NCBI RefSeq assembly: GCF_900111025.1
Contig: NZ_FOFN01000001.1
Span: 868,001-932,000 of the forward strand
From: Hyunsoonleella jejuensis
Lineage (GTDB): Bacteria > Bacteroidota > Bacteroidia > Flavobacteriales > Flavobacteriaceae
Reading direction: 5' to 3'
Length of the DNA stretch: 64,000 nucleotides
Below, in pieces: positions 52,438-60,926 of this stretch. The first letter of the stretch is position 1; every line of letters begins with the position of its first letter. The notes beneath the pieces were generated by a model that was not told the origin of the DNA, did no database searches, and worked only from the letters and a program-made list of their open reading frames with translations. Position numbers and translations under genes: made by a program.

Positions 52438-53442
52438 ATGGTAACCTTAAAACAACTTGCAAAAGAGTTAAACGTTTCTATATCAACTGTTTCAAAAGCA
52501 CTCAATGACAGCGAGGAAATTAGCGAAGAGACTAGAAAGCGTGTTAAAGAACTTGCAACGTTATATAATTATAAACCAAATAAGGTAGCTTTAAGTTTAA
52601 AACAAAACAAAACAAAGACTATTGGTGTAATTATACCCGATATTCTCAACTATTTTTTATCTAAAGTACTTTATGGAATAGAAAGAGAAGCCAATAAGCA
52701 TGGTTATAATATTATCACTTGTATTTCGAATGAATCTTTAGAAAAGGAAAAAGCAAGTTTAGAGCTTTTGGCCAATGGCAGTGTAGACGGATTTATATTA
52801 AGTATTGCTGAAGAAACTCAAACTAAAAACGAAATCAATCATTTTAAAGATACTATAGCGCAAGGTTTGCCGATAGTAATGTTTGATAGGGTAGCACACG
52901 ATGTAAAATGTGATAAAGTTATAGTTGATGATTTTAACGCTACGTATAGTGCAACCAAAAGTTTAATTAATGAAGGTAGAAAGCATATTGTTTTTGTTAG
53001 TAAAATTGATAATATTAGTGTAGGCAAGCTGCGAGAACGAGGCTATAATAAAGCCATATTAGAGGAAAGTTTTCAGCCGCATGTTGTTTTAGTTAAAAAA
53101 GGTGATGATGCACAACAGATAATAAAACAACTCTACAAAAAAAATAAAAATATAGATGGAGTTGTAGCCGCAGATAGCGCATCTGGCATTATAGCAATTA
53201 ATATGGCTAGGAACTTTAAGAAAAAAGTACCAAAGGATATTTCGGTAATTGGATTCTCTAGCAAATCTGTTTCAAACCATTCAGTTCCTAAACTGACTAT
53301 AATACGCCAGCATGCGAAAAAAATAGGGTCAAAAGCCGCCGAATTATTAATAGATAGGTTAAAAACTAACGGCGAACCCCCTCAAAATTTCTCTACCAAA
53401 ATAGTTAAAACAACATTGGTGAAAAGTAAATCTACTTTGTAA
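52438..53442 (+). CDS. LacI-family transcriptional regulator
   Basis: 334 residues. N-terminal LacI helix-turn-helix VTLKQLAKELNVSISTVSKALND with the hinge that follows (KPNKVALSLKQ); periplasmic-binding-like core from about 60 (TIGVIIPDILNYFLSKVLYGIE) with SVDGFILSIAEE, VVAADSASGIIAINMAR and SVIGFSSKSVSNHSVPKLT. The effector is probably a sugar. The closest sugar-related gene is the phosphorylase upstream on the same strand, but a separate -7 box suggests separate expression. Confidence 0.92.
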   Translation: MVTLKQLAKELNVSISTVSKALNDSEEISEETRKRVKELATLYNYKPNKVALSLKQNKTKTIGVIIPDILNYFLSKVLYGIEREANKHGYNIITCISNESLEKEKASLELLANGSVDGFILSIAEETQTKNEINHFKDTIAQGLPIVMFDRVAHDVKCDKVIVDDFNATYSATKSLINEGRKHIVFVSKIDNISVGKLRERGYNKAILEESFQPHVVLVKKGDDAQQIIKQLYKKNKNIDGVVAADSASGIIAINMARNFKKKVPKDISVIGFSSKSVSNHSVPKLTIIRQHAKKIGSKAAELLIDRLKTNGEPPQNFSTKIVKTTLVKSKSTL

Positions 53443-53762
53443 TAGAAATAGGTTTCCGGTTTATCTATGCTTTTTATCGATAAAAAATGTATTTCATCGA
53501 TTATATTGCATTTCAAGTAAGTTTGAATGTAATTTAGCTATGCTTTAGAGCATTTTATCCCTCCGCTCATATTAAAGCTTAATTAATCCTTTTTTTGACC
53601 CCTAGGTCTCAAATTCCCTCAAAATAGAATATAGCTTCGTTTGCTTTCAAGCATTCGATTTAATTAATTATCCATTTTTTCCCTCAGTCAATATCAAATT
53701 TGTATTTGGTTTTGGCAGCGAGTATTTAAAGAAAAATAGTATAACAATTAAATAGAATATTT
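53443..53762. other. Gene-free stretch between lacI-type gene and small lipoprotein
   Basis: 320 bp, A/T-rich. An inverted ATCGATAAAAAATG/CATCGAT-like pairing lies at about 53478-53500, possibly the end of the regulator transcript. The word CCCTC occurs three times (near 53561, 53618 and 53680) in the upstream region of the small lipoprotein. No clear promoter is visible. Confidence 0.35.
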
Positions 53763-53915
53763 ATGAAAGCCCTAAAGATTACATTGATTTTAGCAGTATT
53801 ATTTGCATCATTAACATCTTGTGTAAAACAAGACTTGAACGAGGATGACTTATTAGAAAATATGGAAACTAAAGAAATAGCCGCTCCGATAACTGGAGGT
53901 GGTGTTGATCAGTAA
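53763..53915 (+). CDS. 50-residue lipoprotein upstream of a two-component system
   Basis: 50 residues: MKALKITLILAVLFASLTSC is a lipoprotein signal with Cys20, then a 30-residue mature peptide rich in Asp/Glu (VKQDLNEDDLLENMETKEIA) ending APITGGGVDQ. ATG start, TAA stop at 53913-53915, then a terminator. It sits 112 bp before the TPR histidine kinase, so it may be a signal peptide, a modulator, or an unrelated small lipoprotein. I do not recognise the family. The ORF is short but the signal sequence and terminator give it credibility. Confidence 0.7.
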   Translation: MKALKITLILAVLFASLTSCVKQDLNEDDLLENMETKEIAAPITGGGVDQ

Positions 53916-53937
53916 AATTAATTAAATTATTGTAAAA

Positions 53938-53972
53938 AGACCCATTACTTTTATGTAGTGGGTCTTTTTTTT
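53938..53972 (+). terminator. Terminator of the small lipoprotein
   Basis: AGACCCATTAC (53938-53948) pairs with GTAGTGGGTCT (53955-53965), one T-G wobble, followed by eight T. Confidence 0.88.
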
Positions 53973-54026
53973 GGGCTTAGTTAGAAAATTATGATAAATT
54001 TGAATCAAACGTAAATGTAGTCATTC

Positions 54027-55880
54027 TTGAGGAATCTTTTTACAGCTATTATATTCCAGTCATTATTCTTTGCAGTTCAATTCTGTCCTGCTCAAGAAAA
54101 TGTAAGTCTTAAAAAAATAGATTCACTCAAAAGGATCTTGCTAGACAATGAAATTCAAGATTCTCTCTCAATTGCAAAAGCACATTATAATATAGGGGAG
54201 TTATATAGATTTAGTTTTATAGGAGATAGTGCATATTATTACTACTTCAAAGCTGACAAAATATTTAAGAAACTCAATAACAGCTTTTTCTCAGCAAAAA
54301 CACTTTACGGTATAGCGGTTGCACAGAAAAATGAAAAGGATTTTACCGCTAGTGAAGTGACATCAATTGAAGCGCTTTCTATTTTAAATCAATTGGAACC
54401 AACCTATGAAGTGAAAAAATACAAATCATATGTTTACAATAATTTGGGGCTATTATTTGGTGAATTGGAGCAATTTGAAGAGTCAATATCATACCATGAA
54501 AAAGCTATTAGTTTGAAGCAAGAATATGACTCTGAAAACTCTTATAACATTAATATTTCAAGAAATAATTTGGCTCTTTCATATAAAAAATGGGGTAAGT
54601 ATGAACTTGCAATCCGCTATTATGGTGATATTTTGTCAAAAAAAAGCCTAAAAAAAGAAAGACCAAATTTTTACTCGTTAGTACTCGACAATTATGCACA
54701 CACGCAATATTTAAATGGAAATTTAGATAATTTACCAGAATTATACTTTAAGGCATTAAGAGTTGCAGATAGCATAAATCCTGAAGGCGGCTATAATTCT
54801 ATAATTATAAATCAACATCTAGCTAATTTTTATTTTGATAAAGATGAAATAGATTCCGCTAGATATTACGCTAATACCGCGAAGGAAATAGCAGAGAATT
54901 ATTCTAATGACGAGCTTTTAACCTCTCTACTGGTACTTTCTAAAGTCGAGGATGGAGAAAAGGCAGTAGAGCACCTTAAAGCCTATGTAAAATTAAGTGA
55001 CAGTCTCCAAAAAGCAGAACGAAAAATAAGAAACAAATTTGCACGTATTCGATTTGAAACCCAGCAAATAGAGCAAGAAAACATTCGAATAGCAAGAGAG
55101 CGTATGTGGCTGGTTATTATCTCCATTATTTTGCTTGTCGCAGGGGTCCTTATTTATATTATTATTACACAAAGGGCAAAAAACAAAGAGCTTCAATTTG
55201 CAAAACAACAGCAAGAAGCCAATGAAGAAATTTATAATTTAATGCTTGGCGAACATGAAAAAGTAGAGGAGGCCAGGGCATTAGAAAAACAAAGAATTTC
55301 CCAGGAACTTCATGATGGTGTTTTGGGTAGGTTATTTGGAACACGATTGAGTTTAGATAGTCTAAACATGAACAATAGTGATGAGGCTATTAAAACACGT
55401 AGTCAGTATATTGGTGAGCTTAAAACTATTGAAGAGGATATTAGAAAAGTATCTCACGAACTGAATACCGATTTTGTATCAGGTTCTGGATTTATTGATA
55501 TCCTGAAAACTATGGTAGAGACTCAAACTACGGTCTACAAGTTGAAGTACGATATTTACCATGACGATGATATTAACTGGGATGGCGTTTCAAATAAATC
55601 TAAAATACACATTTATAGAATATTACAAGAATCGCTTCATAATATTCATAAACATGCTAATGCTACTTACATTATTATTAGCATAAAACTTGAAAATAAT
55701 GTAATTTGCTTAACAGTGAAAGATGATGGTTCAGGTTTTGATATGGCTAAATCTAAATCAGGAATTGGCCTTAAAAACATGAATGCTAGAATTGCGGAAA
55801 TAGGCGGTTCTCTTAAAATTGAATCAGAAAAAAATCAAGGTACAACAGTAAGAATAGAGATTCCAACCAAATACCTATAA
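54027..55880 (+). CDS. TPR-containing sensor histidine kinase (HisKA_3/NarL type)
   Basis: 617 residues. Start is TTG: an in-frame TAG lies two codons upstream and no ATG precedes the signal peptide. Signal peptide at 1-23 (MRNLFTAIIFQSLFFAVQF). Five to seven TPR motifs span about 45-320 (YVYNNLGLLFGELEQFEESI and SYKKWGKYELAIRYYGDIL). A transmembrane helix at about 361-381 (WLVIISIILLVAGVLIYIII) is followed by a coiled linker and the H-box RISQELHDGVLGRLFGTRL with His429. The ATPase domain ends the protein (VKDDGSGFDMAKSKSGIGLKN). Periplasmic TPRs probably sense a peptide or protein ligand. It is paired with the response regulator 6 bp downstream. Confidence 0.9.
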   Translation: MRNLFTAIIFQSLFFAVQFCPAQENVSLKKIDSLKRILLDNEIQDSLSIAKAHYNIGELYRFSFIGDSAYYYYFKADKIFKKLNNSFFSAKTLYGIAVAQKNEKDFTASEVTSIEALSILNQLEPTYEVKKYKSYVYNNLGLLFGELEQFEESISYHEKAISLKQEYDSENSYNINISRNNLALSYKKWGKYELAIRYYGDILSKKSLKKERPNFYSLVLDNYAHTQYLNGNLDNLPELYFKALRVADSINPEGGYNSIIINQHLANFYFDKDEIDSARYYANTAKEIAENYSNDELLTSLLVLSKVEDGEKAVEHLKAYVKLSDSLQKAERKIRNKFARIRFETQQIEQENIRIARERMWLVIISIILLVAGVLIYIIITQRAKNKELQFAKQQQEANEEIYNLMLGEHEKVEEARALEKQRISQELHDGVLGRLFGTRLSLDSLNMNNSDEAIKTRSQYIGELKTIEEDIRKVSHELNTDFVSGSGFIDILKTMVETQTTVYKLKYDIYHDDDINWDGVSNKSKIHIYRILQESLHNIHKHANATYIIISIKLENNVICLTVKDDGSGFDMAKSKSGIGLKNMNARIAEIGGSLKIESEKNQGTTVRIEIPTKYL

Positions 55881-55886
55881 CTTATT

Positions 55887-56564
55887 ATGCAACCAGAACA
55901 TATAAAAATTTTAATGATTGATGATCACCCTATCATAATTGAGGGGTATCAAAACACATTACAGTTTACGAAAAAAGAGAACCAAGTATTGCATATTGAT
56001 ATTGCGAATAATTGCGACGAAGCCATAAATTACATGGACAAATCTGTTCATAACACTCTGCCTTATGATTTACTTTTTGTAGATATAAGCTTGCCTCCGT
56101 CAAGTAATGGACTTATGAATTCTGGAGAAGATTTGGCAGAATATGCTCGCAAAGTATTGCCAAATGCCAAAATCGTGATTCTTACTATGTTTAATGAGTC
56201 CTTTAGAATACATAATATTATAAAGAATATAGATCCTGAAGGTTTTTTAATTAAAAGCGACCTTACCTCGAGTGAATTGGCAAGTGCTTTTCAAGCAGTA
56301 TTAAGAAATCCGCCATTTTATAGTGGTACCGTAAATAGTTTTATAAGAAAATCTATTACCAGCGATATTGTTATCGACGATAAAAACAGAAAGATACTGT
56401 ATTTGCTTTCCCAAGGTGTTAAAACCAAGAATTTAGCATCGCATTTAGATATTTCCTTAAGTGCTGTTGAAAAACGGAAAAAGCAATTAAAGGAGCTTTT
56501 TGAAATTGAGGATGGACAAGATGAGTCGTTACTAAATGCCGCTAGAGAAAAGGGTTTTATTTAA
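55887..56564 (+). CDS. LuxR/NarL-type response regulator
   Basis: 225 residues. Receiver domain: IKILMIDDHPIIIEGYQ, phospho-acceptor Asp66 (LLFVDISLPP), Thr in ILTMFN, Lys in FLIKSDL. The loop after Asp66 carries an insertion (SSNGLMNSGEDLAEYARK) larger than in most NarL proteins. C-terminal LuxR-like helix-turn-helix at about 168-200: RKILYLLSQGVKTKNLASHL, then ISLSAVEKRKKQLK. It probably relays the signal of the upstream TPR kinase. A promoter-like sequence and a hairpin, possibly a small RNA, follow it. Confidence 0.9.
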   Translation: MQPEHIKILMIDDHPIIIEGYQNTLQFTKKENQVLHIDIANNCDEAINYMDKSVHNTLPYDLLFVDISLPPSSNGLMNSGEDLAEYARKVLPNAKIVILTMFNESFRIHNIIKNIDPEGFLIKSDLTSSELASAFQAVLRNPPFYSGTVNSFIRKSITSDIVIDDKNRKILYLLSQGVKTKNLASHLDISLSAVEKRKKQLKELFEIEDGQDESLLNAAREKGFI

Positions 56565-56693
56565 TAAATTGCTTGAATATCAGGATAAAACCATTACTTT
56601 TTTAAAAATTTACTAACTTTTTTTGGTTCCGTATATACTACTATCACTACATTTTCTAAGTTAACCACATCTGTGTTACGGGTTTTCCGCAGC

Positions 56694-56820
56694 TTGAAGA
56701 TAAAAGTAATAACTAACTTTGTGCTATCAACATATCAGATTAATTAATCCCTCGATTTTTTTGTTGATAATAGCAATTTACAAGGCCCTGTGGAGGTGAG
56801 AGACCCACAGGGCTTCTTCT
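56694..56820 (+). ncRNA. Possible independently transcribed small RNA
   Basis: TTG (56694-56696), a 17-nt spacer and TAACTTTG (56714-56721) make a complete Bacteroidota promoter. The inferred RNA starts near 56726, has arms ATCAACA (56726-56732) and TGTTGAT (56762-56768), and ends with a strong hairpin GCCCTGTGG (56785-56793) / CCACAGGGC (56805-56813) then TTCTTCTT. There is no ORF in it. It could also be only the 3' end of the response regulator transcript. Confidence 0.45.
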
Positions 56821-56822
56821 TG

Positions 56823-57326
56823 TTACAAATTGAATAACGGTTTACTATATTCAAAAAGTTTACCAATGTAAAGCCCTAAAAATATTATAGCTACAATAAA
56901 CTTTAAAAATGTTGAGGTTAAAAACCCAATAAAAGATCCAAAAGCTGCTTTTACTGCAGTTTTAGAATCATTTTTATTAATTAGCTCGCCTATTAAAGCA
57001 CCTACGAAAGGTCCAATAATAATGCCTCCAGGAATAGGAGCCAATAATCCTATAATTAAACCTATAGTAGTACCTATCATTCCGTATCTAGAGCCTCCAA
57101 AGCGTTTGGTGCCTATAGCAGGAATTATATAATCTAATATCCAAATAAGGGCAGCGATAATAAACGTAACTACTAAGAAAGTTGTATTCATTGGGATGGC
57201 ATTCGTAAAATGTATAAGTAGCAGACCAATCCAACTCGTAATTGGTCCAGGTAATACAGGTAAAAAACTACCAAGTATTCCAAGCAACATAAAAAGCGCT
57301 GCGATAATGATTAAAATAATATCCAT
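56823..57326 (-). CDS. DUF456 membrane protein
   Basis: 167 residues with four to five hydrophobic segments. MLLGILGSFLPVLPGPITSWIGLLL at the N-terminus is the DUF456 signature; Gly-rich GLIIGLLAPIPGGIIIGPFVGALIGEL (about 94-120) matches its glycine-zipper region. The function is unknown; family members are small inner-membrane proteins. It is divergent from the BlaI-like regulator. The BlaI operator array lies between them, so it may also affect this gene. Confidence 0.85.
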   Translation of the reverse strand: MDIILIIIAALFMLLGILGSFLPVLPGPITSWIGLLLIHFTNAIPMNTTFLVVTFIIAALIWILDYIIPAIGTKRFGGSRYGMIGTTIGLIIGLLAPIPGGIIIGPFVGALIGELINKNDSKTAVKAAFGSFIGFLTSTFLKFIVAIIFLGLYIGKLFEYSKPLFNL

Positions 57327-57382
57327 ATCATATAATTGAATTCAATGTTTAGACGTAAAAAGAGCTTTATTGTTACATTTTG

Positions 57383-57442
57383 AACTAAAAAATTAGTTTA
57401 AACTAAAATTTTAGTTATATTTGTTGAACTAAGTATTTAGTT
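57383..57442. promoter_or_regulatory. Triple palindromic operator over the blaI promoter
   Basis: Three copies of AACTAA-N4-TTAGTT: 57383-57398, 57401-57416 (AACTAAAATTTTAGTT, a perfect palindrome) and 57427-57442. The -7 box TATATTTG (57416-57423) lies directly against the second copy. This is the layout of an autoregulated BlaI-family repressor binding site. Confidence 0.75.
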
Positions 57443-57464
57443 GAATATGATTTAAACGTAAAAA

Positions 57465-57827
57465 ATGAAACAACTAACAAAAGCAGAAGAGGACATTATG
57501 CAAATTTTATGGCAACTTAAAAAGGCCAATGTTAAAGCAATTATTGATGAGTTACCAGAACCGAAACCAGCCTATAATACTGTTTCTACCATCGTTAGAA
57601 TTTTAGAAAATAAGGGCTTTGTAGATTATGAGAAACAAGGAAAAGGACATGTATATTTTCCATTGGTAGCAAAACAAGATTACAGTAATCAATCCATTAA
57701 TAAACTGGTAGATAATTACTTTCAGGGGTCATTTAAAAGTATGGTGTCATTTTTTGTAAAAAAGAATGATATGGATATAGAAGACTTGGAAGCTGTACTT
57801 AAAGAAATTAATAAAAAAGACGATTAA
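57465..57827 (+). CDS. BlaI/MecI/CopY-family transcriptional repressor
   Basis: 120 residues. Winged helix-turn-helix: LTKAEEDIMQILWQLKKANVKA, IIDELPEPKPAYNTVSTIVRIL, ENKGFVDYEKQGKGHVYFPLV. In known systems such repressors dimerise, bind palindromic operators and are inactivated when the membrane peptidase partner is activated. The partner gene overlaps closely (starts 1 bp after its stop). Three palindromic operators sit upstream. Whether beta-lactams or another envelope signal is sensed cannot be told. Confidence 0.92.
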   Translation: MKQLTKAEEDIMQILWQLKKANVKAIIDELPEPKPAYNTVSTIVRILENKGFVDYEKQGKGHVYFPLVAKQDYSNQSINKLVDNYFQGSFKSMVSFFVKKNDMDIEDLEAVLKEINKKDD

Positions 57828-57828
57828 C

Positions 57829-59598
57829 ATGCTTTACTACATCATACAAACCATGGCATTTCAGTTAATGTTCTTAATAGTATACGATGTATTTCTAAAA
57901 CGAGAAACATTTTTTAAATGGAATAGACTATATCTTCTGTTAACGCCTATTTTATCGCTTGTAATTCCACTAATTAAAATAGATAAGTTTAGTAAGGTGG
58001 TGCCACAAGAGTATATCATTAATTTGCCCGAAGTATTTATCGGTGGTACTTCAACTTCAGAAATTCCTGTAACAAATTTAAAGTCCGTTATGATTCAACC
58101 CCTAAGAATTTCATTTTGGGAATCAGGATTTTATGTAGGTATGTGTATTGTCGCGTTAATTTTTATGTACAAAGTAATTAGCTTATACCTATTAATCCAT
58201 AAAAACCCTCGATTTAGGGATAATAACTTAGTAATAGTAGAACTTTTAAAAAGTGCAGCGGCATTCTCTTTTTTTAATTACATTTTTTTAGGAGAACAAA
58301 TCAAAGCATCAGAAAAAGAAGCTATCCTAAAGCACGAAAAGGTACATGTAAGAGAGAAACACAGTTTTGATTTATTGTTTTTCGAAATATTAAAAATTGT
58401 CTTTTGGTTCAATCCTTTGGTATATATGTATCAGAATAGAATTCAAACTTTGCATGAGTTTATTGCTGATGCTGAGGCATTGAAGTTTCATGATAAAAAG
58501 CAGTACTATCAAAACTTATTATCTCAAGTGTTTGAAACCAAAAATATCTCATTCATCAATCCATTTTTTAAAAAATCATTAATCAAAAAACGAATCATTA
58601 TGTTGCAAAAATCGAAATCAAAACAAACTCATTTAATAAAGTATACTCATTTAATAAAGTATGCATTACTAATTCCTATGGTTTTAGGAATGCTAATTTA
58701 TACATCATGTAATAATGAAATAGACCAAGCTACTGACGATATAGAACTTTCAGATGAAGCATTAAAACAAAAGTTACAGGATGAATTTGACGAAATGATG
58801 AACTCTGGAATGAAAAAATTTGAAGTTTATAAAAAATATAATACTAATTCAAGGAGTTATATATTAACTAGAGAAGAGCATTATCGTCAATCTATTTTCT
58901 TTGAGGACTTGGCTCGTGAATTTTTAAAAGAAAATATCGATAAAAATTCTAAATTTAAACCAAAAACATACTCGGAATATTTGGAATGGAAAAAAACAGA
59001 CGAAGCAAAAGAACAATGGGAAAACAACACTTATGATGGAGTTTTGAAACTCGTAGTAGATGATATGAACAACTTAACTCCTAAAGAAAAAGATAAGCGT
59101 GAGAAAAAGATGAAATTGCTGTTTAATGATGATCATTATACTAAGTTTATTCAAACTGATGGTAAAACAACAATTACACTTGGTGTGACAGAATCAAAAA
59201 AGCAAAATAACAGGGAAGAAAGCAAATTTAGCGATGCTGTCGACGTTCCTTTTGGAGTTATAGATCAAGCACCAATGTTTCCTGAATGCGAATCTGATAC
59301 AAATGAAGAACGTAAAAAATGTACGTCAGAGACTATTGCGAAATTTGTAAATCAAAATTTCAACACAAAATTAGCAAATGAATATAATCTCACAGGGAGA
59401 CAACGTATCAATGTTATTTTTAAAATAAATCCCGAGGGTAATATTACAGATGTAAGAGCAAGGGCGCCACACCCAGCACTTGAAGAGGAGGCAAAACGGG
59501 TGATACGATTACTTCCAAAAATGATTCCTGGAGAACATAAAGGGGAAAAAGTTAATGTGCCATATTCATTACCCATAATTTTTCAAGTAGCTGAATAA
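57829..59598 (+). CDS. BlaR1-like M56 peptidase with C-terminal TonB-like domain
   Basis: 589 residues. Four transmembrane segments in the N-terminal half (about 5-22, 34-52, 100-122 and 280-297). The zinc-peptidase motif is HEKVH with His169, Glu170 and His173, then HEFIADAEALK. The C-terminal part (about 485-589) is a TonB-C-like domain: APMFPECES, NVIFKINPEGNIT, LPKMIPGEHKG and PYSLPIIFQV. So the sensor part is a TonB-like domain, not a penicillin-binding domain as in BlaR1. Known BlaR1 proteins cleave the BlaI repressor on signal. It is translated just after blaI. Confidence 0.88.
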   Translation: MLYYIIQTMAFQLMFLIVYDVFLKRETFFKWNRLYLLLTPILSLVIPLIKIDKFSKVVPQEYIINLPEVFIGGTSTSEIPVTNLKSVMIQPLRISFWESGFYVGMCIVALIFMYKVISLYLLIHKNPRFRDNNLVIVELLKSAAAFSFFNYIFLGEQIKASEKEAILKHEKVHVREKHSFDLLFFEILKIVFWFNPLVYMYQNRIQTLHEFIADAEALKFHDKKQYYQNLLSQVFETKNISFINPFFKKSLIKKRIIMLQKSKSKQTHLIKYTHLIKYALLIPMVLGMLIYTSCNNEIDQATDDIELSDEALKQKLQDEFDEMMNSGMKKFEVYKKYNTNSRSYILTREEHYRQSIFFEDLAREFLKENIDKNSKFKPKTYSEYLEWKKTDEAKEQWENNTYDGVLKLVVDDMNNLTPKEKDKREKKMKLLFNDDHYTKFIQTDGKTTITLGVTESKKQNNREESKFSDAVDVPFGVIDQAPMFPECESDTNEERKKCTSETIAKFVNQNFNTKLANEYNLTGRQRINVIFKINPEGNITDVRARAPHPALEEEAKRVIRLLPKMIPGEHKGEKVNVPYSLPIIFQVAE

Positions 59599-59700
59599 GA
59601 AAACCAAATTTTACAAAAACCAAGATGAACGTCCTGGTTTTTTAATTTTTCGGAATAAAAAATTTAAAAAAATTGTACTTTTCGGTTTCAGAAGAAACTT

Positions 59701-60177
59701 ATGAAGCAATTTTGTCTTATTCTCTTGGTTTTAAGCGTTAATTCTTGCGATTATTTCAACGTAAAAAAAACGTCTTCTGAGGCTATATTACAAGAAGAAT
59801 TACAAACTTTTGATTGGGAAAATGTAGATACGTACCCAAGCTTTTCGCAATGTGATAGCCTACAACTAAAAGAAGAAAAACGAGTGTGTTTTGAAAGCAC
59901 CGTTTATGCTGAAATTAGTGAATTTCTTCAAGAACAAATTATTATAGTTACCCAAGATGTTAACGATACTTTAATATTGAAGTTAAGGGTGTCGAATACG
60001 GGCGAAATTTCCCTGCTAAATGCCAAAATGGATTCGCTAACCAAAGCAGAGATTCCAGAACTGGAAAAATTAATACTTCAAGGCTTAGATACATTGCCAA
60101 AAATAAACCCTGCAATTAAACGAAGCCAGCCAGTATCTACAGAATTTGAATTGCCCTTAATTGTGAAAGTAAACTAA
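59701..60177 (+). CDS. Stand-alone TonB-C-like lipoprotein resembling the end of the M56 protein
   Basis: 158 residues, lipoprotein signal with Cys16 (SVNSC). The body aligns by eye with the C-terminal domain of the neighbouring M56 peptidase: PSFSQCDSL against PMFPECESD, KRVCFEST against KKCTSET, LKLRVSNTGEIS against VIFKINPEGNIT, LDTLPKINP against IRLLPKMIP, and ELPLIVKV against SLPIIFQV. So it is a free domain, possibly a duplicate of the sensor domain or a partner for it. It lies 102 bp after the M56 gene and converges on the BI-1 gene with a 4-bp overlap. Confidence 0.7.
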   Translation: MKQFCLILLVLSVNSCDYFNVKKTSSEAILQEELQTFDWENVDTYPSFSQCDSLQLKEEKRVCFESTVYAEISEFLQEQIIIVTQDVNDTLILKLRVSNTGEISLLNAKMDSLTKAEIPELEKLILQGLDTLPKINPAIKRSQPVSTEFELPLIVKVN

Positions 60178-60908
60178 AAGCGAATTGCCAATTTTCGCAT
60201 TAAACGTAAAACTTCAACATACAACCACACAAGTGTTACCAGTAATCCCCAAGTGGCTAACCATTCTTTGTATTTTGGTGATTTGTTTTTATGGCGCTCA
60301 ATATAATCAAAGTCTAAAAGCAAAGATAGAGATGCAAAAATGGCAGCCACTATATTAAAAATAATTGCTGGCCATGATGTGCCCCAAATAAATACTTTTA
60401 TCCCAAAGAAACCGAGAATCCACGAAATAATATAAATGATAAAGATGCTTGTGGCAGCAGTAATAATAACACTCCTAAGTTTTTTAGTTACAATAATAAT
60501 TCGTGTTTGATACAGTATAAGCATGACCAAAAATGTAACCATAGTGATACCAATGGCTTGATATGGCAAATTTGGAAAGTGCGCATGGGCATAAGCGGTA
60601 GTTGCTCCAAGAAAAAACCCTTTGGCAATAGCGTAAAGCGGTACCAAAATATGTGCCCAATGTTGCCTCACAGAAATAACAATACTAATAATTATAGCAG
60701 CCAACATACCTCCTAAGGAATACCATTTTATAGTAGCACCTTCACTGTGTAATTTCCAAATACCGATGGAAATGATAATCATAATCAAAATTGACAGCAG
60801 TGATTTTATAAAAATCCCAGTTACCGTCATTTTTTTAGTGGAAGGATGGTCGTTATTAAAAAAATAACTGTTGAATGCGGGGTTTGTAGTCTTGTCCAGT
60901 AATTTCAT
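60174..60908 (-). CDS. Bax inhibitor-1/YccA-family membrane protein
   Basis: 244 residues with seven hydrophobic segments from about 30 on. SNDHPSTKKMTVTGIFIKS at the start, AKGFFLGATTAYAHAHFP (the BI-1 acidic/Gly loop) and LLLDFDYIERHKNKSPKYKEW near the end, the family's conserved C-terminal region. It probably forms a pH-sensitive Ca2+ or H+ leak in the inner membrane, as in characterised bacterial homologues. It is downstream of the GT2 gene on the same strand with an 18-bp gap. Confidence 0.88.
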   Translation of the reverse strand: MKLLDKTTNPAFNSYFFNNDHPSTKKMTVTGIFIKSLLSILIMIIISIGIWKLHSEGATIKWYSLGGMLAAIIISIVISVRQHWAHILVPLYAIAKGFFLGATTAYAHAHFPNLPYQAIGITMVTFLVMLILYQTRIIIVTKKLRSVIITAATSIFIIYIISWILGFFGIKVFIWGTSWPAIIFNIVAAIFASLSLLLDFDYIERHKNKSPKYKEWLATWGLLVTLVWLYVEVLRLMRKLAIRF

Positions 60909-60926
60909 GGCATTAAATATAGGAGA

